Source: Zychaea mexicana (taxonomy: Eukaryota; Mucoromycota; Mucoromycetes; Mucorales; Lichtheimiaceae). From it: a stretch of DNA of 64,000 nt. The stretch lies in NCBI RefSeq assembly GCF_025766255.1, contig NW_026516732.1, positions 124,001 through 188,000 of the forward strand, written 5' to 3'. The stretch's first letter is position 1. The number at the start of each line of letters is the position of its first letter. Of the stretch, positions 32,442 to 43,570 are shown piece by piece. A model generated the notes under the pieces. The model was not told the origin of the DNA and made no database searches. It was given only the letters and a program-made list of their open reading frames with translations. The translations under genes were made by a program, and so were the position numbers.

Positions 32442-34599
32442 TTAGTTTGAAACTTTTGTCGTGTACCATGGTTTGGCATTGCGCATTCGTGAGCCATAGA
32501 TATGTACTGTGGGAATACAAACAACATAGAACACAAGGTTCATTAATGCTGCCAACGTGCTAGAGCAGAGCAAAGGAGCATACTTGGTCAGAATTGTTGT
32601 TGCTATCATCACCCGTATCAGGAAAGGGTATACAACTTACTATGACCAGTTATCGCCCAGACCAGCTCGAATCTGCACTGACAATATTGAAAACAGCATG
32701 GCAAGTAAATTACGAGTAAAATTACTAACAGACACCACTATGATAGTGTTAGATTCAGCTTTCATTCAGTATATGCACACAGCAAGCGGAATTTACCTGA
32801 TGCAGACACTTGAAGGTAGGATTCGACCAAATAGGTTGTCCCCGTTGTGATGGTATACATGGATCCCAGGGTAGTTAACATGTATCCGACCAAAGGAGTG
32901 AACCAATGCAGATGCGCATGGATGAACCAGCCATACATGAACAGGCCAGCAATCAAAAAGGGGATACCAAAGTACAATGGCACCAATCGACCTTCTGTTG
33001 ACATCTTATTATGCTTGAGTTGATACGCATAAACTCGATCTGACACAAGACCGGCAATCACACTCCCGCTACAATTGCCCACACCACCAGCCAAATACAA
33101 CAGGCCAATCGTTCCAGTGTCGAATCCATACACGTCGGAATACGTTGATGGTAGGATGGTGACAAGATAGTAGAACCAACCAAATGCAGTGCTGATTGGC
33201 AAACAGACCAGTAGGACCTCCGGTCGCAGTAGTAAGCGAAGGCTGATGAACTATAAACCTCACATGCGAATGATTAGCTTTTTTCAAACATATTAAAAAG
33301 TGCCCAATAGTTATATATAAACTTACGGGGTTGAATTTAAGATTCTTGAGTCGACTTTTAGGTTTTTCTTCGTGAGGTCGATAAAGCGTTTCGCGCAGGA
33401 ATACAATATTTGCGATAAAGATGACGCCACCCAAGATAGTGCAGATATAGAAAATCCAGCGCCAACCGAGGTATTGTGCGACATAGCCACCAATAAGTGG
33501 CGAGAATGCAGGTCCGATAATGGTGCTACACACACGAATAAAAAAGAGAAAAGCAAATCAATTGTCTTGTTGCTTCTGGCTGCTTTGCATGCTCAATAAA
33601 TGGATCAAGTGGGGGGATTACCCTAGCATGAATATGCTCATTGCACGGCCCCGTTCAGCGGGTCTAAACAGATCAGCAACACTGCCGCCACCAACGGCCA
33701 TACCTGTCAAGATAAGATAGTAATTTTTCTTCAGTGGATCAGGTGAATTAAGCAGCGAGAAATGGTCGATCAACAGATCCAACAAGAAGCTTATTTTACC
33801 AGCTGAAGACGCAATGCCTTGCAGTATTCGGAATACAAAGAACAAAGGTAGACTATCAGCAATACCACAGATGATTGTAAATAGGGTATAAAATCCCATG
33901 GATGATATGTAAACCCATCTAAAAGTGTTATCGTATATTTCAAGTTAGCTTTCGTATCGTTCGTCATTGCTCCAAAGTTATCTGATCATACCTTCGACCT
34001 ATACGCTCACTAAACGGTGCCCAGAATAATGGCTAACAAAGGAAAACCAGAAACAATCAGACATGCGGTAAAACTTTTCTAGCCGGTTCTGAACTTACCG
34101 CCACACCAATCGCCAAGACAAACAGGGCGATTGTGGCGTTGATCACCTAATGTATCTTTCAGTGTCTCCCCAATCCTTTGATTTTCTCCTTTGCCTCGTA
34201 TAGCATACCGTCAAGTCCGTGTCAAAGTGAATGCGAAGATCATTGGTCGCTGGCATCTGTGAAAACCATTGAATGAGGAAATCAGTCATTTCACTTCATT
34301 TTTATTGCTGTACGGTCTTTTAAGGAACACTGGTTACATACGTAGACGGCAGAAGAAAAGTACCCTGTAAATGCATTAAAAAAGACAACGATAAAATTGA
34401 TCCATTTTTTCGTATTTGACCAGTTCTACAAAACAAGTGTTATTACTAACTCTATTCAAGGATGTGCAGCAGTAGACGGTACCTTGGGATTGGCCGGATC
34501 AGTATCCAAGTCGTCTATTTGCGTACTGCTGCAGTTTGATTTATTCTCCACATCCACAACTTCTTGTATATCCTCTGGATCTTCATCATGCGCTGCCAT
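32442..34599 (-). CDS. DHA1-type MFS drug:H+ antiporter-like transporter, copy 2
   Basis: Paralog of the gene at 1976-4489, with the same order of exons and the same kind of acidic N-tail (MAAHDEDPEDIQEVVDVEN). Landmarks are NWSNTKKWINFIVVFFNAF (TM1), PLFWAPFSERIGRR (motif A), a TM3-4 region with VFRILQGIASSAG and MAVGGGSVADLFRPAERGR, IIGPAFSPLIGGYVAQYLGW (motif C of antiporters), RWIFYICTILGG and, in the C-terminal half, STAFGWFYYLVTILPSTYSD with GLLYLAGGVGNCSGSVIAGL. The protein ends after NAKPWYTTKVSN. Substrate is unknown. Exon edges are inferred from frame and from matching the first copy. Confidence 0.87.
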
Positions 34600-35710
34600 G
34601 TTTTGAATGCTATGAATGGATGATATGTAGTAGTATTACTGATAGTGATGATTAAGGAATAAAAATAATAATGTGGAAAAAAAAAGGGAGAAATAAACTG
34701 AAACAGGTTAAATTGGAGCTTCTTTGGCGCGGAGTCACGTCTCCGAACCGTCATTTCGCAAGCGACTGGCAACATTGCATGTATAATTCAATTGTGTAAC
34801 CCGGAACAAGTGCACTTTTTGTTGCTGCGGCAAGTGCTCTTTTCTCTTTTGTTCTGTATACAGTTCCAGAAATGCTTACCATGTAAAAAAAAACTAGCTA
34901 GTTGCGATGTGAAGCGAGGCTGTGTTCTCTATTATATATCAGTTTGGTTGCCCTCCCTGAGTGTATTTTCAAGTGCTGCAAAAGTGACCAAGTTGGTCTT
35001 TTCGCGCTAAATGCTCAGTCTATAAAGTTTACCCGGACAACAAGCAAGCATCTTGATACAGAATGGTCTCATTGGCTGTTTGTTTACCTGGTAAAGGTAT
35101 CTCTCTCAATATGCAGCGCCACATACATTTTTAATATGACTGTTTACATGGCAATTGACGCGTTGATCAAGATATAGCCTTCAAAAAGATCTAAATACAC
35201 AGTATAAAAGAGCCATTGCAAGCGGAATAAGAAAATTGACGTGATCGCGCAATATCACATATACTTTCATCATCAGGGCATCATTACTATCCAAAGATAT
35301 AGGTCATATGCAATTTAGGACGTTGTTGCCATATATTTATGAGAGATATAGATATAGCGACCAGCATACATTGATAATACGAAACCAGAGGATGCTCCTT
35401 CGTGACCTTAAGACAAAAACACAGGGCTCGTATAGCAAACTTGAGCTTGATGTATATAAAAGATTAAGTAGGGCAACATCAACTACATTCGCTAGTAACC
35501 ATTAGTTCTTCTGCTAACCATTTCTTCGCCGAGAGAATATCTGACTACAAGCGTTGTATTAATAATTAGCACGTTTCCATAATTCTACTAAATGTGCTGT
35601 ATTGTCTTTTGTTTGATTGCTTCTCTAATGACTACATGCTTTGCACTGTGGTTTTTAAAAAGATGATGAGACTTTAATGGTGATGGTGGGTTAAGTATTA
35701 TGAATGTGTC
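34600..35710. other. Spacer between MFS copy 2 and the tRNA methyltransferase gene
   Basis: Holds the MFS promoter (left) and the 3' end of the methyltransferase gene (right). Open frames at 34792-35177 and 35308-35505 have no recognisable features. A/T-rich, with many TATA-like runs near 35200-35460. Nothing supported. Confidence 0.4.
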
Positions 35711-36848
35711 TTATAATGGCTTCTGAAATTTAGCCTGAACAAATATGCGATCCACATTCAACTCGAGCCGCCGGTTTGTTGTCTCTCGATAAATATAACC
35801 ATTGACAACCGTCTTGAATCCTTCAGCCTCAAATCGACTTGCTAAATCCTCCTCTGAAAAGAAATAGCTCAGAGTACCATCCTGTCGTACATACAAGTTC
35901 TGATCCAGCTTCTTATCCGATGCCTTGCTAAACTTGACTTGCGCTTCGTCATAGAGACCATAATCACGGAATAAAATGTAGCCACCAGGCTTCAGGACCC
36001 GGTATATATTTCTGATAGCATCTGCCATCTTCTCACCTGGAATGGCCGAGAACACAAATAATGCTGATACCTGTTCATCAAAGGAAGGCTTCATTGTTAG
36101 CTTTGTGTAGATGCTTACACTATAGATATCTATACACACGCATATTTAAAATATATATAATATTACCAGGTCAAGACTGTCGGCAGGCACATTGTCAGTA
36201 AGTGGATCAACAGTCAAATCGCATACGAAGGCTTGACATCGTTCTTCATCATACTTGTCGTTGTTCTACTATTTCCATGTTATTCAATCCATTTGCGACG
36301 GTTGTTTATCAGACAATCATCCCACAGCGCACGTGCAGCACGTTACCTTGACCATTTCAACTGCACGTTTTGAAAAGTCGCATGCATAAATAAATAGGCT
36401 GGGATTATCGGCCAGTGCAGGAAAGACAAAGTTGCCAACACCGCAGCCAACTTCCAAGCATCGCACCTGTCAAAAGAAGCAAATGTCTGAGTATATCTCG
36501 TTGATCGAACTTTTTTTCTTCTTCTTTTACCTGTTGGTCGCCCTTGCATGCAAGTTCTTCAAACTCACGATCAGTCCAATGACGATCTAAACAAGACCAT
36601 AAACCAATGAATGAGTTTTCATACGCCTATTGAAACTAGCGTGTGCCTTCTTTGTAAACAACAATACCTTTAAAAAACTTTGTTGTATTTCGCTTATAAA
36701 ATATATCCCAGTTTTTCGCTGCTTCTTTCTTGTACTTGTTTATCCAAAACGGAGGCACTTCTTTTTTGTCACCAGCAATGGCCTCTTGTGCTCGCTTGAC
36801 ATGATGTTCAAGACGTTTGGGATCCATGGCAACCCGTGCTTCGTCCAT
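35711..36848 (-). CDS. tRNA 3-methylcytidine methyltransferase (TRM140/METTL2/METTL6 family)
   Basis: SAM-dependent methyltransferase of the group that makes m3C at position 32 of tRNA-Thr and/or tRNA-Ser. Five exons join. The N-terminal part has [17 protein letters not shown] and [20 protein letters not shown], the family's conserved W-D-x-F-Y-K-x-N...FFKDRHW signature. The next exon has [13 protein letters not shown] (SAM-binding motif I) and [13 protein letters not shown] (motif II). Then come [20 protein letters not shown] and, last, [18 protein letters not shown] with [20 protein letters not shown]. The stop is at 35711. Whether it modifies tRNA-Ser, tRNA-Thr or both cannot be told. It has no fused actin-binding domain as in yeast Abp140, so it is closer in form to METTL6 or S. 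pombe Trm140/141. It is divergent from PRP18 over 153 bp. Confidence 0.9.
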
Positions 36849-37001
36849 GGTTAAAAAAAAAGTTCAAAAAGTTTAAAAGAGAAGAGTAAAAAAAAAAAAC
36901 TAGTGTAAGCTGGTAAAACAGAGGGCACTCCGCTCATACAAAGCTGCGTTTTCATTCCTTGTATTGCACCCTTTTCTTTTGTTCACACACACTCTTTTAA
37001 C
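36849..37001. promoter_or_regulatory. Shared bidirectional promoter of the tRNA methyltransferase and PRP18
   Basis: Only 153 bp separate the two start codons, so both promoters must lie here or overlap the leaders. It contains two A-runs on the methyltransferase side and a T/C-rich leader (ccttttcttttgttcacac) before PRP18; no TATA box is seen. Confidence 0.6.
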
Positions 37002-38481
37002 ATGGATTTCCTGCAGGATGCCATCAAATCAGAGATCTCCAAAAAGCGAAAGACAATCAACGCCGTAGGTGCTGATAAGGGTCAGCGCAAAAAATACGTC
37101 AGTCGTGCAGAATTGGAACGTCTGAGAGAAGAAGAATACCTTCGTGAAGAAGAAGAGCGAAAGGCAAAAGAAGAAGAGGTATAACTTTTCACGAGATTCA
37201 CAAACTGTCGATCGATTCTAATTTTGTCTCTTTTGACTGAAAAACAGAGAAAGCGAAAACGATTTGAAGAAGAGGTAAACCTTGCTCGGTTTTATTACGT
37301 AATTTAAGGCAAGAATTTGAAAGTTTTCACATACTAAGTCTGATCCTGTAATCTTTCAAAGGAGCAACGACGGGAACGTGAATTGAAGGAATTGAAACCG
37401 ACTGAAGAAACAGACGAATCAAAAGGAGAGGTATATAGTCGCACGATACAGCAAGTGATGTTGGTTTTATCAAGAGAGAGAAAAAAGGAGTGCTTACATA
37501 CAGATACACGCTTCGTAACGAATTAATAGGAAATCGAGGTGGAAACATTCAATATCACTCGTGAAGAAGTTATTCGACGTCTACGAGTTAAAGGACAGCC
37601 TATTCGACTGTTTGGTGAAACTGACAAGCAATGTAAAATTCGGTTGCGTGCACTTGAACTTATGGAAGAACGTTCAGATGATGTAAGTGCTTAGAGAGTA
37701 TGGCTACGTTGAGGAAAAGAGGCGATGGAAATTAACGAACGTCTATGTGCGTATACAGGGTGGACGAAATGATTATATGCGTAAATTGGAAGAAATGGAG
37801 GAAGGCATGCGTTTAGAAGCCTTGAAAGAAAAGGCTGGTGTACAGGATGAAAAGAAGTTGAGCAAGAAACTGAAAAAGGCCGAGATGGTGGTGGAGCCAA
37901 TCGAGTTGAACATGCTGCAAAAGGATATCGACAGATTGTACTTGCAAATCTACACATACCTTGTGCACACGATGGATGAGTGGGAAGAATACATGGCCGC
38001 TCGTCCCGAGGAAGAAAAGCAAAGCGGCCAGGGCAAAAGAGCCGCTGTCTTGCAAAAGCAGACTGCAGATTACATCAAGCCTTTGCTGCGACAACTCAAA
38101 AAGCGGGTAACGACTCTAGTTCACTTCACACTCTTACGAATACGCATGCTACTGCAGAGAGGCTGATGATGCTATGTGGAATAGACTTTAGAACCGGATA
38201 TTTTGGCACGCGTAGCTGAGATCACACATTACATGCAAAACCGGAGGTACCGAGATGCACAGGATTCTTACTTGCAGCTGTCGATTGGTAATGCGCCTTG
38301 GCCCATCGGTGTAACCATGGTTGGTATTCACGAACGTTCTGCTCGTGAAAAGATTTTTGCGTCTCAAGTAGCCCACGTATTGAACGACGAAACATCTCGG
38401 AAATGGATTCAGTCTGTCAAACGCCTAATGACATTTGCCCAAAGCAAGTATCCTCCCTACACCCTCAGTCAGATATCTTAA
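37002..38481 (+). CDS. PRP18: Pre-mRNA-splicing factor 18
   Basis: Second-step splicing factor of the U5 snRNP/spliceosome, acting with Slu7 in 3' splice-site docking. Six exons: 37002-37181, 37248-37274 (27 nt), 37362-37430, 37530-37682, 37759-38106 and 38185-38481. The N-terminus ([17 protein letters not shown], then a Lys/Glu coiled-coil) is followed by the PRP4-like SFM motif ([34 protein letters not shown]). The Prp18 helical domain follows ([16 protein letters not shown]), and the conserved core [20 protein letters not shown] with [11 protein letters not shown], the signature loop of the family. The protein ends at SQIS. Most introns are phase 0, so the 27-nt exon could be skipped without breaking the frame. 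Confidence 0.97.
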
Positions 38482-38693
38482 GAGGCAATCATGCCCTTCT
38501 CTTTCGCCCCCCCCCTCCTGAAAAATTGTCACCTTGAGTCTAATGTAGTTGTTGCTGTTCTTTCCCCATCATCTTTCATGTCAATTCTTTCCCCAGTCAT
38601 ATACATATTACAATCACACAGAAAAACAGCACAACGTGTGCAACATAACCGTCACTTGCTTTTCTTTTGCTGTGTTTATGTTTAACTACAACA

Positions 38694-39801
38694 TCAGCTC
38701 TTGTTGCTGCTGCTGCTGCTTTTATCATGCTCATCATCAACTGTTGATGCTACACTGTCATATTTGGATTTATATATCCACGAATTCCCCATCAATCCTC
38801 GTCCCTGTGCTGCTGCCAAACGATAATATTTCGCAGCTTGGTAGACATCCTTTTTCGTGCCATAGCCGTCATAATAGCAACGTCCAACCTCGTTTTGTGC
38901 ATCTGCATCGCCCAATTGTGCTGCAATTTTAAAGTAATAGAACGCCGTTTCTCGACTACGTGCAGTGCCCCATCCTTGATCAAACGAAACGCCCAGCTCG
39001 TAGATGGCAAGCACAAGTTCGCCTTTCCGAGATTGCAGGAGCGCATCCATTTTGGTTTTCCCTTCGCTGCTTTTCTGTAATCCGTCTACGGCGTGTTCAG
39101 CTGCCTTTTGAAGGTACTGGAATGCTAGTGTACTATTCGCTCGACACCCCTACATATGGGGAGTTTGTAGGATGTATGTAAATTGTAGAGTAGAAAGTGT
39201 TGATCGCAAAGATCAAATGTCAGATATGATGGTCTTTTGTGATAGAACTACATAATGAAGAAAGATCTTGTGTTACCCATCCATGGCGCAAGGAAAGGCC
39301 GTACAGTAGCATACCGATCGGTGATCCTTCTTTGGCTGCGATTCTAAACTGATGTGTAGCTTGTTCCAACGCGCCGAGTTCGTGATACTCTATGCCTTTC
39401 TGGACATGGTGGTCTATGTCGATCTTTTTCTTTTCTGATGTCGTTGTCGTCATTTCTTGCTGCTGTTGTTGGCTTTCACATCCCACACGGTTGAGTAATC
39501 GTTGCTGCTGATACGGCTGTTGTAGTTGCGCCTATGACGTTACAAAGAGAAATATGTCTTGGTCGGTCTAAGAAGCTTTCGTTTTCTCGTCAATCAGAGA
39601 TGTAAGTCTTACCTGTCCAATTTCTGTTTCTATGACCCTGTTTCGATGTTTATAAGATAAGCAAGTATAGTATCTGGTTAGCTAGACGTATGGTGCCTGC
39701 GTTGCAGTGGCCGTTACCTACCAATTCTCTGGTGGTATCCGATATCCTTTGCTTTCATGGTTTTCCTTATTAAATAGCAACGATTGGAAACGCTTTAACA
39801 T
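38694..39801 (-). CDS. Sel1-repeat (SLR) protein
   Basis: A small adaptor-like protein made of Sel1 repeats, alpha-helical TPR-like units often used as scaffolds in signalling or ER quality control. Four exons join. Exon 1 starts at ATG 39801 (MLKRFQSLLFNKENHESKGY), then a very short exon (VIETEIGQ) and a Gln-rich exon (QLQQPYQQQRLLNRVGCES). Repeats begin at IEYHELGALEQATHQFRIAA with EGSPIGMLLYGLSLRHGWGC, then STLAFQYLQKAAEHA, ELGVSFDQGWGTARSRETAF and CYYDGYGTKKDVYQAAKYYR with LAAAQGRGLMG. The tail is Asp/Ser-rich and ends in a serine run. Four to five repeats are visible. No signal peptide or membrane segment, so it is probably cytosolic. The partner is unknown. Confidence 0.82.
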
Positions 39802-42222
39802 TATTATCAAAAGTAGAGAGTAATATTACTACGGGTATATATTATGTATGACGATACTAAGTAATAGTGGTATAGTTGCGGAAAAAGAAGCATAACGGAT
39901 TCCAGTCTCTTTGCAGGAGCAGGAGAAAAAGAACAAAAAGTGTGTGATTGTGTGTCTTGTGCATACTACATGGTCTCAAAGAAGAGAGAAAGCGACATAA
40001 AAAAAGAGGAGTGAAGAGTTAATTTTTCAGGGGCATGGTGATGAATGGGGTGGATGTTCATCATACTTACATGGTACAGGAAGGGCAATTGACCTCATTA
40101 TCTCCATTATTACTATTAAGTAAGTACAGCTATTATGTTCTCCTCAGAACAATGTGCGGTACGTGAGAAAGAACTTATTCGGGGTACACTTTGAATAGGG
40201 TCCATATTTTCATATTCTTTATGCTCTTGTTTATTTACATACGCTGTCTGCCCTGTGCCCTTCTAATATATATAATAGATGACCTTTCCAACGTGTTTCG
40301 GCACAGTGCCAACTGCCAATGTATTAAAAAGCGCTGTCGTAGTTTTAAATGAAAGGGACATTCCCTGTGCTAAGAAACACTCGCCCACACTGGCTTTTTC
40401 TGTGTAGCTACAAACGATTTCCGAAGGCTCAAATGTGCGTACAGGTAGATTTCCTTCTAGATAATGATGGCGCAACATGTGCAAGGCTAGCCAGCATTAT
40501 TAATGGTATTTAAAAGACATATATTTCGATAATGTGGACAGTAGTGTAGTAGCTGTTCTTGACACACATAAAGCTAGTGCGTACATAGAGCGATATTCTA
40601 TACTCCCTTGCAAGATATAGCTTCTAGCAAACATATCTTTTTACTTCGGCTCATGTATAAATGGCGTCGAAACCGTCTCCCCTAAAACATTCACTTCTTG
40701 TAAATAGATTAGCCTTTGTGAAACAATGGAAAACGGAGTGTGGTTGGATCATCCAACGTGGCATTGTTGCAGCAGGTTACATATACTACGTGTGCAACAA
40801 TAGCAGATCCAACCATTCCATCTCTCGTCATTTGCTCATCAATTACTGTAATAATCAAAGCCTCTCTCATCGTTACTCGCACCCAATCCAAAAATAACTT
40901 TTTTTTTCTTGCCTATCAGATTTCCTAATTTATATTTCCCATATGCGAGAAAATGATCAATAGAAAGATTACCCGTGATATGTAGTGCATGTCATCAACA
41001 ACTAGCGACTATTACGTAAAGAAACATGTTGAACACTTTGAATACCTCTCTTGTTAAAAGGTAAAACATTGATGCCAGGAAAACGGGCTAAAAAAGTAAC
41101 ATTTCATTATTGTCATTGTTGCTGTTTCGTCATATTGAAAGCAAAGAAGGAAACAGGGAGAGAAAAACACGCTATGCATAAGGGGGCTAATTAGAGCCTT
41201 TCCTCTATTTCTTTACAGCATTTTAGTGGTTTATTTTATGACACAAACTATACTAAGTGTCTTGATGCACGGTCTCAGCCAAGGTCTCAGCCAAGCGGGG
41301 AATAGGAGGAGGGGGGGGGTGCAATCTATTCATGCGGAATCCTTCTTCCGTTTCCCGATGAGCCGACTGTGAAAGTTCTTTCTCTGCTAGAGCAAACAAA
41401 CCCGTCTTATTGCGAGTGCCAGGTTTTGCTGTCAATAATACAAAACACACAAACAAAAAGACAATGGCAAAGGTATCTTGTGAGTGCCTTTGGTGACAAT
41501 GTAAACGTGTGTGCTAATGATGGGAGTGAAGAAATCAAGGAAGTCCTGAACGTCGTCTGATAGAAGAAAAGAAGCACTGACCCATTCGAGAAGAAAGCTC
41601 TTATATATGTGTGTGCTGTATACTATATATTAGCCGGGGTTGAGCAGTGAGCAGATGGGGGAGAGAGAGAGAAAGGATGATAGGGGCGCTAAAATATGCG
41701 AGAAATCTTGGATTGGGGTGCCGCAAGGATAATGCTGGCTCTACCTCATCAATCAAGCACAGTAACAAGCCACTTAGAACTGCAGGTAATTGGCTAGTTT
41801 TTGGGTGTGTAAAAAAGCTGTGCAAGATGTTCCTGACATTCTGTATGTTCCGGGCAATCTTTATTTTGGATCCCGCGAAATTCCTTGCTTTCCGTCCTCT
41901 CTTTTGTTCTTTTATGATAGCACCACTGACCTTGTTCATTTTACCCTTCTATGGCTGGCTTCTCTCGGTTCATTGGGAGCGTCCGTCGCTTCTTTTTTTC
42001 TGTTGGAATATTTTTATATGGGTGCTTCTAACCTTTTATCCAGTTCCTCGTTCTCTTGTCTTCTCTTTTTCTTATTTCTTTCTTTTTCTCCGTTACGTCT
42101 ACTATACGCCAAGCGGTTATCTCCTGGCCCTTCCTCTACTGCCCCCTTTTGTTGTTACTGATCCAGAGGAAACGCAGCTACGAACGAGCACAGACACCTT
42201 CCGAAAAAGACTTTGACATGCC
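39802..42222. other. 2.4-kb spacer with one inverted repeat and T-rich leader
   Basis: No gene can be supported. Minus-strand frame 40263-40484 and plus-strand frame 40661-40897 lack family features; the second overlaps an inverted repeat at 40742-40814. A G-run occurs at about 41309, and 41940-42110 is strongly T/C-rich, forming the leader or promoter of the gene at 42223. The 189-residue open frame at 41647-42216 comes from this biased composition. Confidence 0.4.
40742..40814. repeat. Imperfect inverted repeat, possible transposon or LTR remnant
   Basis: GGTTGGATC at 40742-40750 pairs with GATCCAACC at 40806-40814, and ATTGTTGCA at 40763-40771 pairs with TGCAACAAT at 40793-40801, giving two nested stems. 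A separate local palindrome, gttggatcatccaac, lies at 40744-40758. TGTTGGAT-like termini are common in Copia-type LTRs, but no second LTR or internal region was found. Confidence 0.5.
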
Positions 42223-43341
42223 ATGAACAAGAAACTCACTGTTATCCTGCTGTTTCTGCATTATCATGCGCTGGCTACTACTGCTGCTGCTTTGGACCAA
42301 GGAAGCAACAACGCCTGCAGTTGGCCGTGTCCCAACGAGTCGGATGTCTGTCAACTAGCAAAGCCAGGCCAAATGAGTTGCCAGCCTCTCCATAATCGAC
42401 AGTACGTGATTCTTATCATTGTTCTCCCTCTTTTTTGTCACTTTTCATTTTGTTGACGCCATCACCCTTTTATATGTGGTTATGATAGATGGATTATACC
42501 CTATTCTCAAGGCCAACCTGTATTCTACGTCAAAGATCAGTCATCTCTGTCTGGTTTATATCAATCGTGTGAACTCGCGCCATCATTGTCACCATCAACA
42601 CTACAACCGACCAGCGAAAGCAACCATAACAGTAATAACCATCACTACAACAACAACGACCGTGACCAAGCATTAGAACCAGGCACTTGTGCACCGGGTC
42701 TCTCGTGTATCCAAGGTCAATGCCATCGATCATCCTCGACACCTCCCCATTATTTTGAACGTCGCGAAAATGGGAACACTTTTAGCACGTCCTCACACCA
42801 TACTACTGCATTCAATGTGATCCACGTTATTGCTGCCGTTGTTGGTATTCTCGGTGCTGCTCTTGTCGGTGTCACGGTGTTTGTCATGTGTCGCCGTCGT
42901 CGAAGGAAACAAGCGAAGAAGCGCCATCTTAGTGCTACAAAGCAACAGCTACAGCACACAACATCTACTTCATCGTCTTCGTCGTCTGCGTCATCTTCCC
43001 CATCTACTACTACGCCTCCGTCACCCACAACGCACAAGTCAATGCACCGTTTCAATCAGTTCGCCCAAGCATATGAAGACAACAGTAATAGCGAAGTAGG
43101 GGTGGCTGTGCCACCACACGTTCATCAATCCAAAACGGGCTACGCTGATCAGGAATTCAGTAGTCCGTCTATGCAACAAATGCACTTACATACTCAACTT
43201 TTATATCAAGCTGGCGTGCAGAGAGGTAATCTTCACCAGCACCAACATCCACAGCTCCAGCATCACCACCAACATTCACAACACCAACAACAGTCATCAT
43301 CCTCAGCATTGTTACCGCCTCCACCTCCCTACCAGCCGTAA
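42223..43341 (+). CDS. Single-pass type I membrane protein with Cys-rich ectodomain and His/Gln-rich tail
   Basis: Two exons joined at 42402/42490 give about 343 residues. A signal peptide (MNKKLTVILLFLHYHALATT) is followed by a cysteine-containing ectodomain (ACSWPCPNESDVCQLAKPGQ, then QWIIPYSQGQPVFYVKDQ, and GTCAPGLSCIQGQCH before the membrane). The Cys pattern and GTCxxxLxCxxGxC motif resemble secreted cysteine-rich cell-surface domains of Mucoromycota. One TM segment (VIHVIAAVVGILGAALVGVT) is followed by a strong stop-transfer (CRRRRRKQAKKR). The cytosolic tail is Ser/Thr- and then His/Gln-rich and ends LPPPPPYQP, containing a PPxY-type WW-binding motif (PPPY). It is likely a plasma-membrane surface protein or sensor; this is inference from topology. 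The stop is 230 bp from the convergent hydrolase stop. Confidence 0.75.
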
Positions 43342-43570
43342 TCACTCGCAGTTCTATACATAACTATGCATTCATTATATATACTTTATTTTTGATAACC
43401 TTAACAAGCCATTCATCCAACAAAAACACACTTACATCCACTTTTCCCTCCATTCTTTTTGTGTACATAAAAAAACTTTCTTGTTTTCTTGTATTTTTTC
43501 AGAGATACATTACATTAATACATATTAGTACTACTGCTACTCCACATCCCATCAAATATCATTGTCATTA

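Noticed and set aside
41647..42216. 189-residue plus-strand open frame with many hydrophobic residues
   Set aside because: It lies in T/C-rich leader sequence just before a supported start. Hydrophobic Phe/Leu/Ser content follows from the base composition; no domain or splice context.
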